Shown: in pieces, positions 37,391-49,916 of the stretch
Position numbering within the stretch: position 1 is the first letter of the stretch
Layout of the letters: each line of letters begins with the position of its first letter
DNA from: Escallonia rubra
Lineage: Eukaryota; Streptophyta; Magnoliopsida; Escalloniales; Escalloniaceae
Reading direction: 5' to 3'
NCBI GenBank assembly: GCA_033065855.1
Contig: JAVXUO010002070.1
Span: forward strand, 62,001 to 126,000
DNA: 64,000 bases
The notes under the pieces: generated by a model
The model's database searches: none
What the model was told of the DNA's origin: nothing
The model's input: only the letters and a program-made list of their open reading frames with translations
Program-made: the position numbers and the translations under genes

Positions 37391-38282
37391 ATGTTAGTTT
37401 TCTTTAGCAGATTGTTTATTTACCTAGATCCTAAACCCCAAACTTGGCATTATTGTGGTTTGTTTATGTCTTATTCGATTAGAAGTTAAATGATGCTTTT
37501 GATCTAATACTTGTGAGAAACAACTTATAGGATATTTAATAAACTTGTGTTAACAAGTTCAAGGGTCTCTCTTTCTAATGCAGTTTAATCCTGGATACAA
37601 AAAACCATGGTCTGCACCAAGGTTTTGTACGTCGTTTGAGCTTAATAAGAATGGTACGTCTTCTGCAGTGGACATGAATAAGTTTTTTGATTAATAAGAA
37701 TGGTATGTCTTCACTGTGCTTGTACTTACACAATTATGAATTCTCTCGCTTTGTAAAGATTGTTTGAGGCTTCCATTTTTGAGAATCAATTGACATGTGA
37801 CTATAATTTTCTCTTATTTTATGGCTCGTAAAGTGATATCATGTTAGGTACCTGTTATCATCGGCTCTCGTTATACATGATGTGAGGCAGATACATAATC
37901 CTGGAGATATATGCTATGGCCATATATGTCTACTATAGTGACATTTTCATCATAGTTGACCATTTGCTGCTCTTGCATTTCTTTTTGTACATCACTGTTA
38001 TTGCATCCACAGTCATTCTGGAACTATGTGCTGCAAGTGTTGGCTTAGGAAATCTTATCTTGTTGTCTCTTTTAACAGTTGTATTTTTTTTAACTTCTTA
38101 TAGTGTCAATGTCAACATTTATGCATGTTTTGGAATTTATTTGTAGCTCAAATTGTAGCTCGGCTTCAACAACCTAGCCATCTTTTCGTGCTTCCCATTT
38201 CTTCTTGAGGTGCATCTATTTTCTTCCTACTAGTATTTTATCTTGTTATACTGATTCATTAATTTCTATTTGTTATGTTGTA

Positions 38283-38594
38283 GCTTGAATGTGATGCGCA
38301 TGATCTTGAGCCCTGTTTACCTGCAAATAAACCATTGATAATTCTTTTCATTGATAGATCATCGGATTCCTCAGTGACTAGAAGAAATAGCAAGGAAGCT
38401 CTTAATGCTTTTGGGGAATTAGAATTGCACCACAGTGCAGAAAATACTGCCAAATCACAGAGATCATTAGCTGATGGATTGATTGTTGGAGTGTATCTCA
38501 TACATAGAACTGCTATAACTATGGTGTTCAAGAATTATCATTCCCAGTTGTATGAACTTCTACATGAAGGTGTTCTAATTATTCACGACTTGTG
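38283..38594 (+). pseudogene. Captured exon of an unidentified host gene
   Basis: An open frame starts right after a good acceptor (TTGTTGTAG) and reads LECDAHDLEPCLPANKPLII then LFIDRSSDSSVTRRNSKEAL, continuing to a stop at 38595. It has the composition of a real exon, unlike its surroundings. I have a weak impression of a thioredoxin-fold endomembrane protein (PLIILFIDRSSDS-type strand) but cannot name the gene. Its place on the plus strand of the Mutator-like element, downstream of the Ca2+-ATPase pieces, suggests a second capture. Confidence 0.45.
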
Positions 38595-39449
38595 ATACAC
38601 AAGTATGAGTGCATATTGACACTGCCATTTATTTTCATCAAAATTGTACTTGGATTTCTTTCAGTTATGGCATGGTCATGTCCAAGATCAATTTTTTATG
38701 ATAGACGACAATCTTTGTATCATATGTGCTTATATTTTGTTGATCTCACATTTTAGACGTTGTACTAAGAAGATGATTATATGAGTTGTACATTGTACAA
38801 GTGAAATAATATCTTTCTTTGATTTTACAATTGTAAGTTTTTTTTATTTTGAAATTAATTTAGTGCTCGTTCATTTGTTAAAAAAAGATTCATCTTGGGA
38901 CGCCAATAAGTGCCTTAAAAGATAGACAATAACGCTGAAAAGCGTCCCAATTAGGTCTGATATGGTGCATTTTATAGGACGTTTATTTGCACCTTGTTAG
39001 GCCTTACTCTTGTTGAGTTGCTTGAGTGTGTTGTAATAGCTTATTGTGATGACCTCTAATAGTATTCCGAGTATGTCAAAAATAGGGTAGATTTTTCATA
39101 ATCATGTTGGCACCGGACACGAGACAAATCAATATGCTAAGAACACCTCAATCAAGGGTAGAGTTAATTTTTAATAATCTTAGTTCAGCAAATCAGAAAC
39201 TCCTAATAAGACACAGACATCCATATTCAAGAAAGTCAAAAAAATTGAAATCCCAAAACTAAATTTGGACTCTCAACATAAATCCCTCGCAATAACATTT
39301 GGAAGTCCAAATTGCGTACTCCTTATGTAATCTAAACTTCCGTCTTGCAGTGTTTACATACAAATAAGACAATTCAATTATGTCAATAAAAAGAAGGAGA
39401 AATGAAAGCACAACATGAATCAAAGTCATATGCAAAAGCTAATAAATAA

Positions 39450-40557
39450 GGGATTGTACATTTACAAGATTTGGTTTTCGTTTTCGTAATGATAATGAAA
39501 AAAATGCCTTTTTCGCATACTTTTATCTTTTTTCGTATTCGTTTTGATCAAAAAATCAAGACAGTACTGGAAAAAAATGAAAACACCCTGAAGGTGTTTT
39601 CACCTTTTTTCCCTACTCGTATTCTCTGTGTCAGAGAATACTAAATCTTGTATCCACTGTTCATAATTTTCTTGTCATGCCCTCTGACGCCTAGTTGCAT
39701 TGTCACGTCAGAGACAACCCCTTGCTCTCCTATCTCTCTCTCTCTCTCTCTCATTTATCTCCTCCATTTTCCAATGAATAACAGCTCCTCCATTTTCCAA
39801 TTGAAAATGGTAAGACGAATACGTGATAAAACATGATTAAAGTTCAAATTAGACTTAGAGTGCACAACGGCAGAAACCTGAAGAAACAATAGTTCTAAGA
39901 GCTCTGAAGTTTGGAATAATGATCTCCAATCTGGTCCAAACCACCTGAAGCAAATCAAGTGCAGCAATGTTGACATTGGGTACTCTGTGTGTGTTGTGTG
40001 TGTCACGAAGGTTTGAGTGATCTTCCACCAACTCCATGCTTCTTTTGTACTTTTAACTCTCTACCGCTGTTCTCTCTCTCTCTCGCTCTTCGTCTCTGGT
40101 CCGTCGATTGTGCCCCTGGGGAAGAAAGGAACAGGAAGGGGGAAGGGAAGTATGAGAAAGGCAAAACCGAGTATCAATGACGTGAAGAATGAGTTGGGTG
40201 GGCCCTACGTGAAGGGTTTTGTTCTAGGGTTGTGTGATGGCTTTATTGGGAGAAGTAAACGGTGGGTAAGGAGGGTTGTTGATGGAGGGTATAAAAATAA
40301 TTTGTTAGGTTAAGAGTAGGGTAAAAATGGGAAGATATGGGTACAAATAGTGTAGAAAATGCTAAACATACAAGAATGGATCCAAAAAAGTTGCTGAAAA
40401 TGGAAATGAAAATTCATAAACGTGTACAGGAAAAAATGAAAAAAGTAGATATGAAAAACTGGTAAAAACGCTACCGATTTTGGAACTGAATACTAAAATT
40501 TGGGAAACAAAAACAGAATACAAAAACATGAAACAAATACCGTAAACGTACAGCCCC
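39450..40557. mobile_element. PIF/Harbinger (Tourist-like) element nested in the 7.5-kb element
   Basis: The left end GGGATTGTACATTTAC and the inverted right end GGGGCTGTACGTTTAC form a TIR with TAA on both sides (39447-39449 and 40558-40560). Subterminal DNA is rich in GTTTTCGT or CATTTTC words. The middle has (CT)n and a GC-rich stretch with short frames but no transposase. It is a different subfamily from copies A-C. Confidence 0.7.
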
Positions 40558-40662
40558 TAAGAAACTAGAAAAAAAAGGAGAGACACCTAAGAAAATAAGA
40601 ATGTTATACCAAATCTTACGCAACTATTGAACATAATGGCCCTCTCCTTCATCCCTCTGAAA

Positions 40663-43154
40663 TCATGCAACTTTATAAGTTAATATATACAGCTCAAATG
40701 ATTCACGCAACATGATATTGCATTGAAAAGAAAAAAAGCAGTGTGTGAGATTGACTTCAAAATATACCCTTCTCTTAGCACAACTAGTTCGGTAATGGCC
40801 TTTCCCATGACAATATGCACAAGTTCTTTGTTTCTTTTCTTCTTTCGCCAATTCGATAGAAGATTTCAACCTAGTAGTACCTTTGGCGCCCCTTGGTCTT
40901 AATAGTGGCAGCAGGGTCACGTATAGAAATTTGATGCATATTTTCCATTGGAGAAACACATGTACTTGAACCAACTTGACTAACCATTTTGTAGCCAACA
41001 AGTTTCTCCATGTTGTTTCTTGCAGCTTGTTTTTCCAAGAAGCTACTAAGCCATGCATCAAACTCTAGTATATTTGGAGGACAATATCTTCCATTATCTA
41101 TTGCCTTTGAAAACTTTGCTCGAACAGACCACAACGTTAAAAGGCTTACTCCCTTTTCAGTTGAATGGCTACCGATCTCGTCCATTCGATCGCCAACATC
41201 TCCTAACTTATACCGAGCATGAATTTTCCACCTAGGCAAAATGTAATACTCAGGACCATCAGTTATTTCCTTTTTCTTTAATATATAAAGGATATGCTTG
41301 CATAATAATCCTGTCGTCTCAAACTTAGCACATGAACAAGTAGCCTGAACACTTTCGGACGAATAATAGTGAACTGTTTGCCAACTCTCCTTATCAACAG
41401 TTGTCAAACCCACCCTGTATGTTGTGACGTCGGGTTCCTTATTCAATGTTATGTGCAAACAGCTAACACTAGCATTCCATTCTTTCTTGAAGATCTCAAA
41501 CAAACTACAAGTATAGCATTCTCCGGCTGTTGCTTCAATTGGATGATCAAATGATAAGACTGCTCTGGAATTCATGGTCTTAAAATCTTCATCTTCCTCG
41601 GTATACCTTCGATTATAAACTGCTTTGTCATATTTCAAATCAATCATTCAACATGGTATTAGAATTCACATACTCGTCAAAAATTGAATGCATGGTTTCA
41701 CTTTGTCCACTCGTGGTCATGCTAGCAAAAAAAAGTATATTTGAGAAAAGGCTTTGCCCAATGTGCATGTAGGTTGTACATATTTTGATTCCACCAATTT
41801 TCTTTTAAGTCATACTTGTCATTCAAATCCACCCATCTGGCCTCAAATTCTTCAATAGTCTGACTTTTTGTCCAGTTGTTATAGGCTTCATGAAAGTCAT
41901 CATAACGACATCGTAAAGGTTGTAGATGTTCCATGACGTGCTTCTTAATGTGCCATGCGCAAAAACAACGCGGCGTATTCGGAGACATTTTTGCAATTGC
42001 ATTTCTCATTGCTCCATCTTGGTCAGTGATGATTGCAGTCGGGGGCCTCTCAAACATGCAACACAAAAAATGCTCAAACAACCACACAAATGTTGCCTCT
42101 GTCTCATCCTCCAATAATGCAGCTCCAAACAACACACACTGGTGGTGGTGGTTTACTCCAAAAAATGGAGCAAATGGCATCCTATATTTGTTAGTCATGT
42201 AAGTCACATCAAATACAATAACACCACTAAACTGTGCGTATGATGCCCTTGACCTTCTGTCAGCTCAAAAAGACTTCTGAGAGAACCATCTATAGTTAAA
42301 TCCACAACAAAATAATAATTGTTATCCAACGTGGCCTTCTCTTGAAAATGTTTAATAATCCCATAACATTCTTTTCCCACGTTATTTTTTCTTTCGGTGT
42401 GTATAATACTAGAACATTGTCTTGGAGTTATGTCAGCTTCTTCGCTGGGCTTCATCACATTCACAACCCTAGTAATCTGAGAAGCTTTTAGGCCATCATG
42501 GTTAAGGTCAGACACTAGAGACTTACATACATTTGTACGATGGTACTTACTATGAGAACGATGCTTGATTACCTTTGATGGAGTAATAGTGAGAGGATGG
42601 TTATGAACATCTTGAAACTTGCCGATAACCCACACTCCAAGCTTCTTTACAAAGTAACTTGCATCATCGCTTCACAACCAGTTCTCAAGTCCCTACAACT
42701 TTTTTCGTTCACATTCGATCTCTTGTCATCCAGTTTCTTGAAGCCTTCCTTATTGAACACGAGTTACCTCCTAACAATTGCACCCGTGGCCCTAATCTTA
42801 TGCACGTTGTGTTTGAGTACCAAAACCATTTAAAAGAGCATATTGATTGTAGAACTCATATGTCGTTTCCAACGTATCAAATATTTTTCCATCTATCTGT
42901 TGACTATCGAAATTGTCAAAATTTTCATAACCATCATTCTCTCTAGGCGTTCTAACCTCGTCATCACATTGTGAGAGGTCACAAACATCATCCACCTTAG
43001 GTTCATCACGGACATGAGTATCCGGAATATCATAATCAGTCAAACCTTCGGTCACATCAATTTCCTCAATCAACTGAAAGCTGTGTGAACCCAATGGTGT
43101 GCTTCCACTATGAGTCGTGTAATTGCACTGGAATTTGGTGGGGGAAGACAGCAT
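40663..43154 (-). pseudogene. FAR1-type Mutator-like transposase, decayed
   Basis: The order of domains on the minus strand is that of FAR1/Jittery transposases. An N-terminal frame (43154-42798) ends in the start of the FAR1 DNA-binding domain (TYEFYNQYALLNGFGT). A broken stretch continues it (42790-42640; NKEGFKK, RTGCEAMMQV). Next comes VWVIGKFQDVHNHPLT (42635) and a MULE catalytic core with FDVTYMTNKY (first Asp, about 42210) and ITDQDGAM (second Asp, about 42025). A SWIM zinc finger follows (41647-40871; CSCAKFETTGLLCKH) and a C-terminal zinc knuckle (CAYCHGKGHYRTSC, about 40800). Stops and frame changes occur between and within the domains, so it cannot make a full transposase. Neighbouring frames are pieces of one gene. 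Confidence 0.9.
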
Positions 43155-43383
43155 GGGCAGTGGCTGATTTTAGTATGTGCGTCAAAATCGAGCATTGCGA
43201 CAGGAAGGTTTGGGCGATGGGTTGCTAGGGCCTGCGACAGAGAGACGGGGAGGGGAAGGAAACCTGGGGAAGAGGGGGGGGGGGAGAGAGAAAAAGAGAG
43301 AGAAGAAAAAAAAGGACTATTTGTTTTATCAAAACTTCATCATTTTAGTCGCTAGCCTCACACAAGTTGCATGAGGCTAGCCT

Positions 43384-43389
43384 TATATA

Positions 43390-43442
<53 letters not shown>

Positions 43443-43560
43443 GTGTGTGTATGTATATATATATGTGTATGTATATAGATATGTAGTAGTTAGATCTCTT
43501 AGTAGCCTGTTTATAATTAATTTTGTACTACTACATATATATATACATACATATATATAA
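43384..43560. repeat. (TA)n microsatellite between the 7.5-kb element and the caulimovirid fossil
   Basis: TA, TG and CA dinucleotide tract (43384-43480), then about 50 bp of other DNA, then a second short TA tract (43534-43560). The motif TTATAATTAATTTT occurs on both sides of the second tract (43511 and 43609). Confidence 0.8.
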
Positions 43561-43574
43561 TTTTCACAAGTTTG

Positions 43575-46500
43575 TACTACTGACTTTTGGTGTCTTTAGC
43601 AGCCTATTTATAATTAATTTTCATCCTGCCGTTGTTGGCAGTGATAAGGGCTTGTCTAGTGGTTTGACAATACTTAGTAGGGACAAGGCCTTCCTTGATG
43701 CAATTCAAGTCAGCACCAGAATCAATAAGGGCTATTCCCTCAAAGGTGAAGTCTTTACTGATAACAATTTTGACACTGACATACCATTTTTGGAAGACAA
43801 CTCTGTCAATGCTGAGGATTTCATGTTCCTTAAAAGGACTAGGGATATTGGTGTCATTAGCAAAATCAGGATTAATTTTAAACTTATTATTATTGTCATT
43901 AAGATAAATTTCTTCTTCTTCTTCTTCACTTCTGACTTCTTCAATATTATGAAGTTCTAAGAGGGAAATTCTGGTGGAGATGGTCTTAACATCTCTTTTG
44001 AGTGAAAGAATTTCTCCTTAAAGGTCTTGGATGGTAGGACCTTTGGGTTCTATGGTTTGGAGTCTGTCCATAACAGTAGAAAAATTAAAAGTATTTCCTA
44101 TAGTAGGGATTTACCTAGAATCATTAGGAGTAGGAGGGCTTTGTTTTCCATGAAGAGATTTAAAAATAACTTGTTTCTTCTTTTCAGGATCATCAATTTT
44201 GTCAAGAAGATCAAGAATAATGGATTCTTCAGAAGTAATAACATTAATACTTAAACCATTCATATCAAGGATTGCTTTATAGTAATCAATTTTATTATTG
44301 CAATCATGACAGGTGTCTTCATGGTCAGAACTGTGGTTAGAAGAGCTGCAGGAGCTGTTGATGTCTCCTTCAATGTTGTTGAGTTCCAAGGAATGATCAT
44401 CTTCAGAATCTGAAGGATTTAAGAGGATTTCATTTAATTGTTTCCTCAGGTCTTCATCAATGATGAGTTCATTGATCTTCTGTTTAGTGTAACATTTGTT
44501 GGCATAATGGCCAGGCTTGCCGCATTTATGGCAAATAATTTTGGATTTAAATTTTTTTTTCTTTTTGAAAATCTTTTAAAGGGTTTGGACGATTCTTCTT
44601 TTTTGTATTTTTTAGAAAATTTAGGTTTTCTAAAAGGTTTTCTAGGTTTGGAGACCTTTTCTTTTGTTTTGTAATTGGGAACAGAAAGGGTGTCGTAACC
44701 AAATTGATAACAAAATTGTCCAAGCTCAGTTCGTCCAGACTTATGTTCTTTTTTGAGCTGATTTTTTAATTTGATATCATTACATAAAACTAGGCCTTCA
44801 GCGCATATTTCGCTAATTAATTCTCCAAAAGTATAGAGGGAGAAAGGTAAAGCACCATTATGCTTATTCCTAATTCTAGTCCTGACTCTTTCACTAAAAA
44901 GGTTTGGAAGGCCAGCAATAAATCTTTCTTTCCATAAATCTTGCTGGGCATCACTTCTCTGATATAATTTGGACAAGAAGACATCCTTGTACCATCTAAA
45001 ATGAGTGAGGGTAGGACACCTAAGATTAATAAGGAGTTCTCATCTGCCTCTTTCAAGAACAGTACTAGCATTGCCTATAAAATGCTTAGTGATGGCTGTG
45101 ACCAAAGTAGTAACAGCATCAGAAAGAGGTTGTTCATTGACTAAAATGGGGTTACCATTAGGTTCAATTTTAATAGAATTCAGAATATTATTCTGATCAG
45201 TGGGGGTAAGATAAAAATCCCACCAACCACGAAGTTGGCCAGTAAAACCAGCAATGAGATAACGGGCTATAACGGCTTCACTTTCTCCGAGATTACGGTT
45301 ACGGGCACTATTGGCCGCCATAAGCATATGTTGTAGAAGAGTGATGACTTGGTAGTCAGTCATTCCATCTAAATTCCATTCATAGATAGAAGATCCATTA
45401 AAGGATGACGGATTAGAAAAATTATTTCCTTCTAATTGCATATCAACAGGGGTAGGTCTGGTGTAGTAATTTCTATGAGGAGGTCTTGAATTAGATGCTC
45501 CAATAGTAGTAATAAATTGTTGTTCTAGTTTGTCAGGTTCAATCTCAGACTCACTCCCTATATCTCCTATCATATTGATATGTTTAGGAGATGATTGAGA
45601 AGTCTCTACCTTAGGATACTTCTCTTTAGGGGTTTTAATTTGTCCTAATTTAGTCATTAATTCTTTGAGGAATTCACCACTCGGTTCTTCAGAATTTAAT
45701 TTGAATCTGCTATCCAAGTCAATAGAAGGTTTGATTAAGGGTTGCTCAATATTCCTAGCAACAGAGGAGCTGGAAGAAGCTAGATTAAAGCTAGGGGAAG
45801 TGCCGAAGATATTATCACTAATGCCTTTGGGAGGTTGCATTTTGCTGTAGAAATCAGAAACAACATCTTTGACCTGAAAGATAGTATCTTCAATTCTTGT
45901 GGTTTGTTCTCCAATTGTACTAAGAATAATATTAGTGTAATTGGATTGTTCGGCTAAAGATTGATTTTCACCAGCAGTAACAAAATTGAGGTGGTTGGAA
46001 GTACTGGTATCAACTATATGTTTTAAAGGAGTAGCGAGGAAATTGGAATTCATGTCTCCTTTCATGGCAAATTTATTGAAAGGAGGATGGATGCCTTCCT
46101 GTTTCTCATGAGTTGGCCATATAAACCATTCACGAGTGATACGTTTGAAAACATTGATTTGCTTTTGAGGATACATATATTCTGGAATTTCAATATTATT
46201 ATCAAGACAATAAGAATAAAACCATCCAAAGAAAGGAAAATAAGTCTTATAAGCCTTGAGAGTTTGAAAGAATAATTCTTTATATTGGGCTCTTTGCAGA
46301 GTGGAAAAACTAATACGATACCAGGCACAATTGGTGCGATTATGTTTAGCGTAGAATTCATCATTGAGTTTCTTATGATCGATTTGAAAATATTCAATAA
46401 CAAGGATATTATAATCAAAATCATGAACATAGGGGTTATAATTATCTTGATTTTGACCAGAAGAAGAAGGCATCTTACTAGGAGTTTCAACTGTATACAT

Positions 46501-47640
46501 GGTTTCTGGGACAGAAGAATTATTATTCCTGATGCCCTAAAAGATAATTTTGGGATCCCTACTTGATCTAGAAGGGGGAATAGAGTGATATTCACTGTTT
46601 TGACAAGATTGAAAATTTTGACTAGGAATAGAAGAACAAGAATATCTAGCACTTTGACTAGAACTGCCAGAATGAAGGATTTTGTAATTTTGGGAAGACG
46701 TTTCTGGTTGACTGAAATGAATCTTGACATCTCCTTCAGGAGTTTCAATGATATGGTCAATCTGCGTATTTTGGGGATTGACTTGGCGATGAGCAGCTTT
46801 GTTTTCTATGACCCAATCTTCAGGAGGGGTAAGTTCATTGAACTTAATTCGACGAGGTAGCATGACATTGGTTTTATCAGGATTAGACTGGAAAAGAATA
46901 ACAGATTTGCCAGGGTCAGCAATTTGTTTAAAAGCTGGGCAAATAGTAGACATGGCCTTATAATAAATTCGATATATAAGGACTAAATTCTGGGCTTGCG
47001 GTCTCATATTATATCTCTGAGTTTTAATATCTAGAGTAAGCACATCCATAATGTGAGGATCAGAAAGAGAAACAGAGAAATTATGATAACAATTAAAATA
47101 CATGGGACCATTGCAGAGACTGGTTTCAACCATTCCAAGAAGGGAATCATCAAAACTTAAATGTCGGTCATCGCGAAGAGCAGTCCAAACATGAGTATCC
47201 AGACCTTCCTTAGTTAAGGAAGTAATTGAAAAGACTGATTGTCTTTTGAAATATCCATAGTCTGTTCGACAGACTTAATGGAATAAGTTTGCTTGAATTC
47301 AAATTGTTTAACATATAGAGAGGAAGGATTAACCTTAGGAATAGACCAATTGTTCAAATCCTTTTCTATACTTTCAATATTTAGTTCATGAATATTTTTA
47401 CTAGGACTAGTATGGCTCTTAGTCACGTTAGTAGAGAGAGATCTGATTAATCTTGCCATAATAGCAATAGCAGTGCTCGACTGTCAACCAAATAGTTAAA
47501 AGTGGTCACAAATGCACACAGGCGGAAGACCGAGAACTATCTTAAAGGCGACTTGGGTGTCGACCCACACTGATGTAGAAACACAACAAGATTAAGAGAT
47601 CTAACTACTACTTAGAATGGCAGGAAAATACTGACTTCTG
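43575..47640 (-). mobile_element. Endogenous caulimovirid fossil (petuvirus/florendovirus-like), partial and broken
   Basis: A virus-derived insertion on the minus strand. In order from its 5' side it has an N-terminal region with the character of a plant-virus movement protein, a long coat/Gag-like region, a CCHC zinc knuckle near 44500 and the beginning of an aspartic protease with the D-S-G signature near 43730. This MP-coat-knuckle-protease order on one strand is that of petuvirus- or florendovirus-type Caulimoviridae. The polymerase part is not present. The coding region is broken in about half a dozen places, so it is an old, inert copy. (TA)n tracts bound both sides, which fits what is reported for integrated florendoviruses. 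A phrase GGTGTCTTTAGCA occurs near both ends in the same orientation (43590 and 47639). Confidence 0.75.
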
Positions 47641-47659
47641 GTGTCTTTAGCAAAAGACT

Positions 47660-47823
47660 TACATATATATATATGTATGTATATATATATATATATATAT
47701 ACATAAATCTACATACATATATGTATGTATGTGTATATATATACACATACATACATATATGTATGTATAAATGTATGTACATGTATGTATATATATATAT
47801 GTATGTATATATATATATATACA

Positions 47824-47854
<31 letters not shown>

Positions 47855-47857
47855 GTA

Positions 47858-47897
<40 letters not shown>

Positions 47898-47929
47898 CAT
47901 ATACATACATATATATATATATATGTATG

Positions 47930-47998
<69 letters not shown>

Positions 47999-48030
47999 AC
48001 ACATACATACATATATATACATACACTACA
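47660..48030. repeat. (TA)n-rich microsatellite left of the giant element
   Basis: About 370 bp of TA, with TG and CA steps. All six frames are open for long stretches only because the repeat lacks stops; they encode Tyr-Ile-His strings and are not genes. Confidence 0.9.
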
Positions 48031-48317
48031 TGGGGGACGATATACATCCACTGGTGGATAATATCCACCAAACCGCAACTATTAGTTGCAACTATTAGTT
48101 GCGGTTGCTATCATTACTCCACGGTCCCACCCCCACCCCCACCCACCCCCGAACCGCAACAAGGAGTTGCGGTTCACTGTGCATGGCTGTCCTTTTGTCC
48201 TTCCTTTTTCTTTTTTGTCCTTTTTTATTATTTCTAGCTGAAAATAAATAGCCATAATTATTTCTAACTGAAAATAAAGTTCCATAAATTTTACAATAGC
48301 TTTACAATATACAAGGA

Positions 48318-49916
48318 TGTTCACAACCTATTCTGGACCGCACCCCGGGGTCCGCTAAACAATCCCAATGGTGCGACACGTCACCCATTTGGCGGTCAAC
48401 ATCGCTCAACATCATTGCTCGGTCAAAGTGCTCCGCGCCTCGAGCATCCGCAAGACGATCGAAAGTGTGCTCACCGCAAGGGGGTCGGCCACCCCAAAGG
48501 GGGTCGGCCACCGCAAGGGGGTCGGCCACCCCAAGGGGGTCGGCCTCCATCGCCCTGCGAAGGGGGGAACTTGCTGAGCGGCACTGACTTCTCGCTCCAA
48601 CAACACTCACACGCTATCTTCAGTAGCACGACGCTCTGTCGCAGGCTCAATCAAAGTGACGGGGCTCCGGCCCTCGCGGAGGGACGGGCTCGCAACCATG
48701 AAGCCCTCGCCGGCTCAATCAAACTGACGGGGCTTAAGCCCTCGCGACGGGACGGGCTCGCAACCATGAAGCCCTCGCCGGCTCAATCAAACTGACGGGG
48801 CTCCGGCCCTCGCGGCGGGATGGGCTCGCAACCATGAAGCCCTCGTCGGCTCAATCAGACTGACGGGGCTCCGGCCCTCGCGGCGAGACGGGCTTGCAAC
48901 CATGAAGCCCTCGCCGGCTCAATCAAACTCGCGGCAGGACGGGCTCGCAACCTTAAAGCCCTCGCCAGCACAATCAACCGGGGGCTCCGGCCCTCGCGAG
49001 CACAATCAACCGACGAGCTCCGGCCCTCGCGAGCACAATCAACCGGAGGCTCCGGCCTTCGCAACAAGGATGGGCTTACAACCCTAAGGCCATCGCCGGC
49101 ACAATCACCTGACGGACTCACGGGGGGCTCCGGTCGTAGTGCTCCGGCACGAGGACCCCTCGCCACGGACTCTGAGTATCAAGCTGTGAGCATGTACGCT
49201 CATGTTATCATTGATCATCGACACCGCTAGGGCAATGAACCGCGAGTCACTCCGGGATGGGAGCAGGTCCTCGGAGGGCATCGTGTCCGGCACGCCTGAC
49301 AGTTGGCTGCAGAGGCAACCCTCACCGCTGCCAGGATCTCGGCGCGTCTCGTGACGGATCTCATGGGATTCAGTAAGGGCTTGGACTGGAGGCTGGGGAA
49401 CGGGCTACTCTGACCATGCTACCGCAGTGTGGTCAGTCTCCTCAGACAGGCAGAGGGACGCTGCAAGGGCAGGGCGGCACGAACTCGGGGATCGGCAATC
49501 CGACGGACAATCAATACTGTGGGACCCCCTAACACGTGTCGGCTGATGACACGCGCATATTTGTGCCTATATATAGTGGATTCTGGAGCTTATTCAAAGA
49601 CTTCTCCCTCATTTCCACATTTTACTTTCTCTCTCTAAAACCCATTCTCTTTGGAGTTCTAGTGAGAGAAACAGATTTGGACCCCTGACATCGGACTCTT
49701 GACGCTGCACCCTTGACGCGGACTGTCGACCGCTAGCCCTGTTCGTCGTCACCCTGCCTGCGCGGCGCTGCCAGCCCTTGCGACCTGTCTGGGGAGCCTT
49801 GCTCTCAGCCTTTACTCCATCCTTGCTGTCTCCCACTTTGTCTACTTGGAAGCCAACGCAGACTGCATCCTTTGTGGCATCTCACGTGGCATGCGAACCA
49901 TCTTTCCTCGGCAACA
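48318..49916. mobile_element. Solo LTR inserted in the left TIR
   Basis: It begins TGTTCACAACC and ends CTCGGCAACA (TGTT...AACA ends). AAGGA occurs on both sides (48313-48317 and 49917-49921). The right TIR, which lacks it, shows the empty site (ACAAGGATAATACAG in reverse), so start and end are certain. There is no internal region, primer site or second LTR, so it is a 1.6-kb solo LTR, probably of a Ty3-type element. A TATA-like CTATATATAG lies at about 49567. A shorter relative lies at 29580. The intact duplication suggests it is younger than the giant element. Confidence 0.85.
48475..49060. repeat. Tandem repeats inside the solo LTR
   Basis: Four copies of a 17-18-bp unit (GGGGGTCGGCCACCCCAA) at 48479-48545 are followed by about five copies of a 68-bp unit containing CTCAATCAAACTGACGGGG and ACGGGCTCGCAACCATGAAG (48640-48960). 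Then come about three copies of a shorter derivative with GCACAATCAACCG (48965-49050). The ORFs here are by-products of the repeats. Confidence 0.75.

Larger units (their letters stand above)
35825..43359. mobile_element. 7.5-kb Mutator-like element (FAR1-type) with captured host exons
   Basis: Inverted ends: 35825-36249 matches the complement of 43095-43359, beginning GAGGCTAGCGACTAAAA, through a CT-rich tract, CTGTCGCAGGCCCTAGCAA, and on to GTGGAAGCACACC; the left arm has about 150 extra bp. The minus strand carries a decayed FAR1-type transposase starting in the right TIR. The plus strand, reading from the left TIR, carries fragments of host genes (36893-37390 and 38283-38594). A Tourist-like element (39450-40557) is nested in it. 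No clear target duplication is visible, and the right end abuts a (TA)n tract. Confidence 0.75.

Noticed and set aside
40663-43154. Several small separate genes on the minus strand
   Set aside because: The pieces are consecutive domains (FAR1, MULE core, SWIM, zinc knuckle) of one decayed transposase.
47612-48237. Long frames with Tyr-Ile-His strings on both strands (also 59653-60225 and 61551-62423)
   Set aside because: They follow from (TA)n tracts, which have no stops in several frames; no domain and no codon bias.
48318-49916. Pair of LTRs formed by this element and 29580-29947
   Set aside because: The two are 18 kb apart, very different in length, and the one at 48318 has its own exact target duplication inside the giant TIR.
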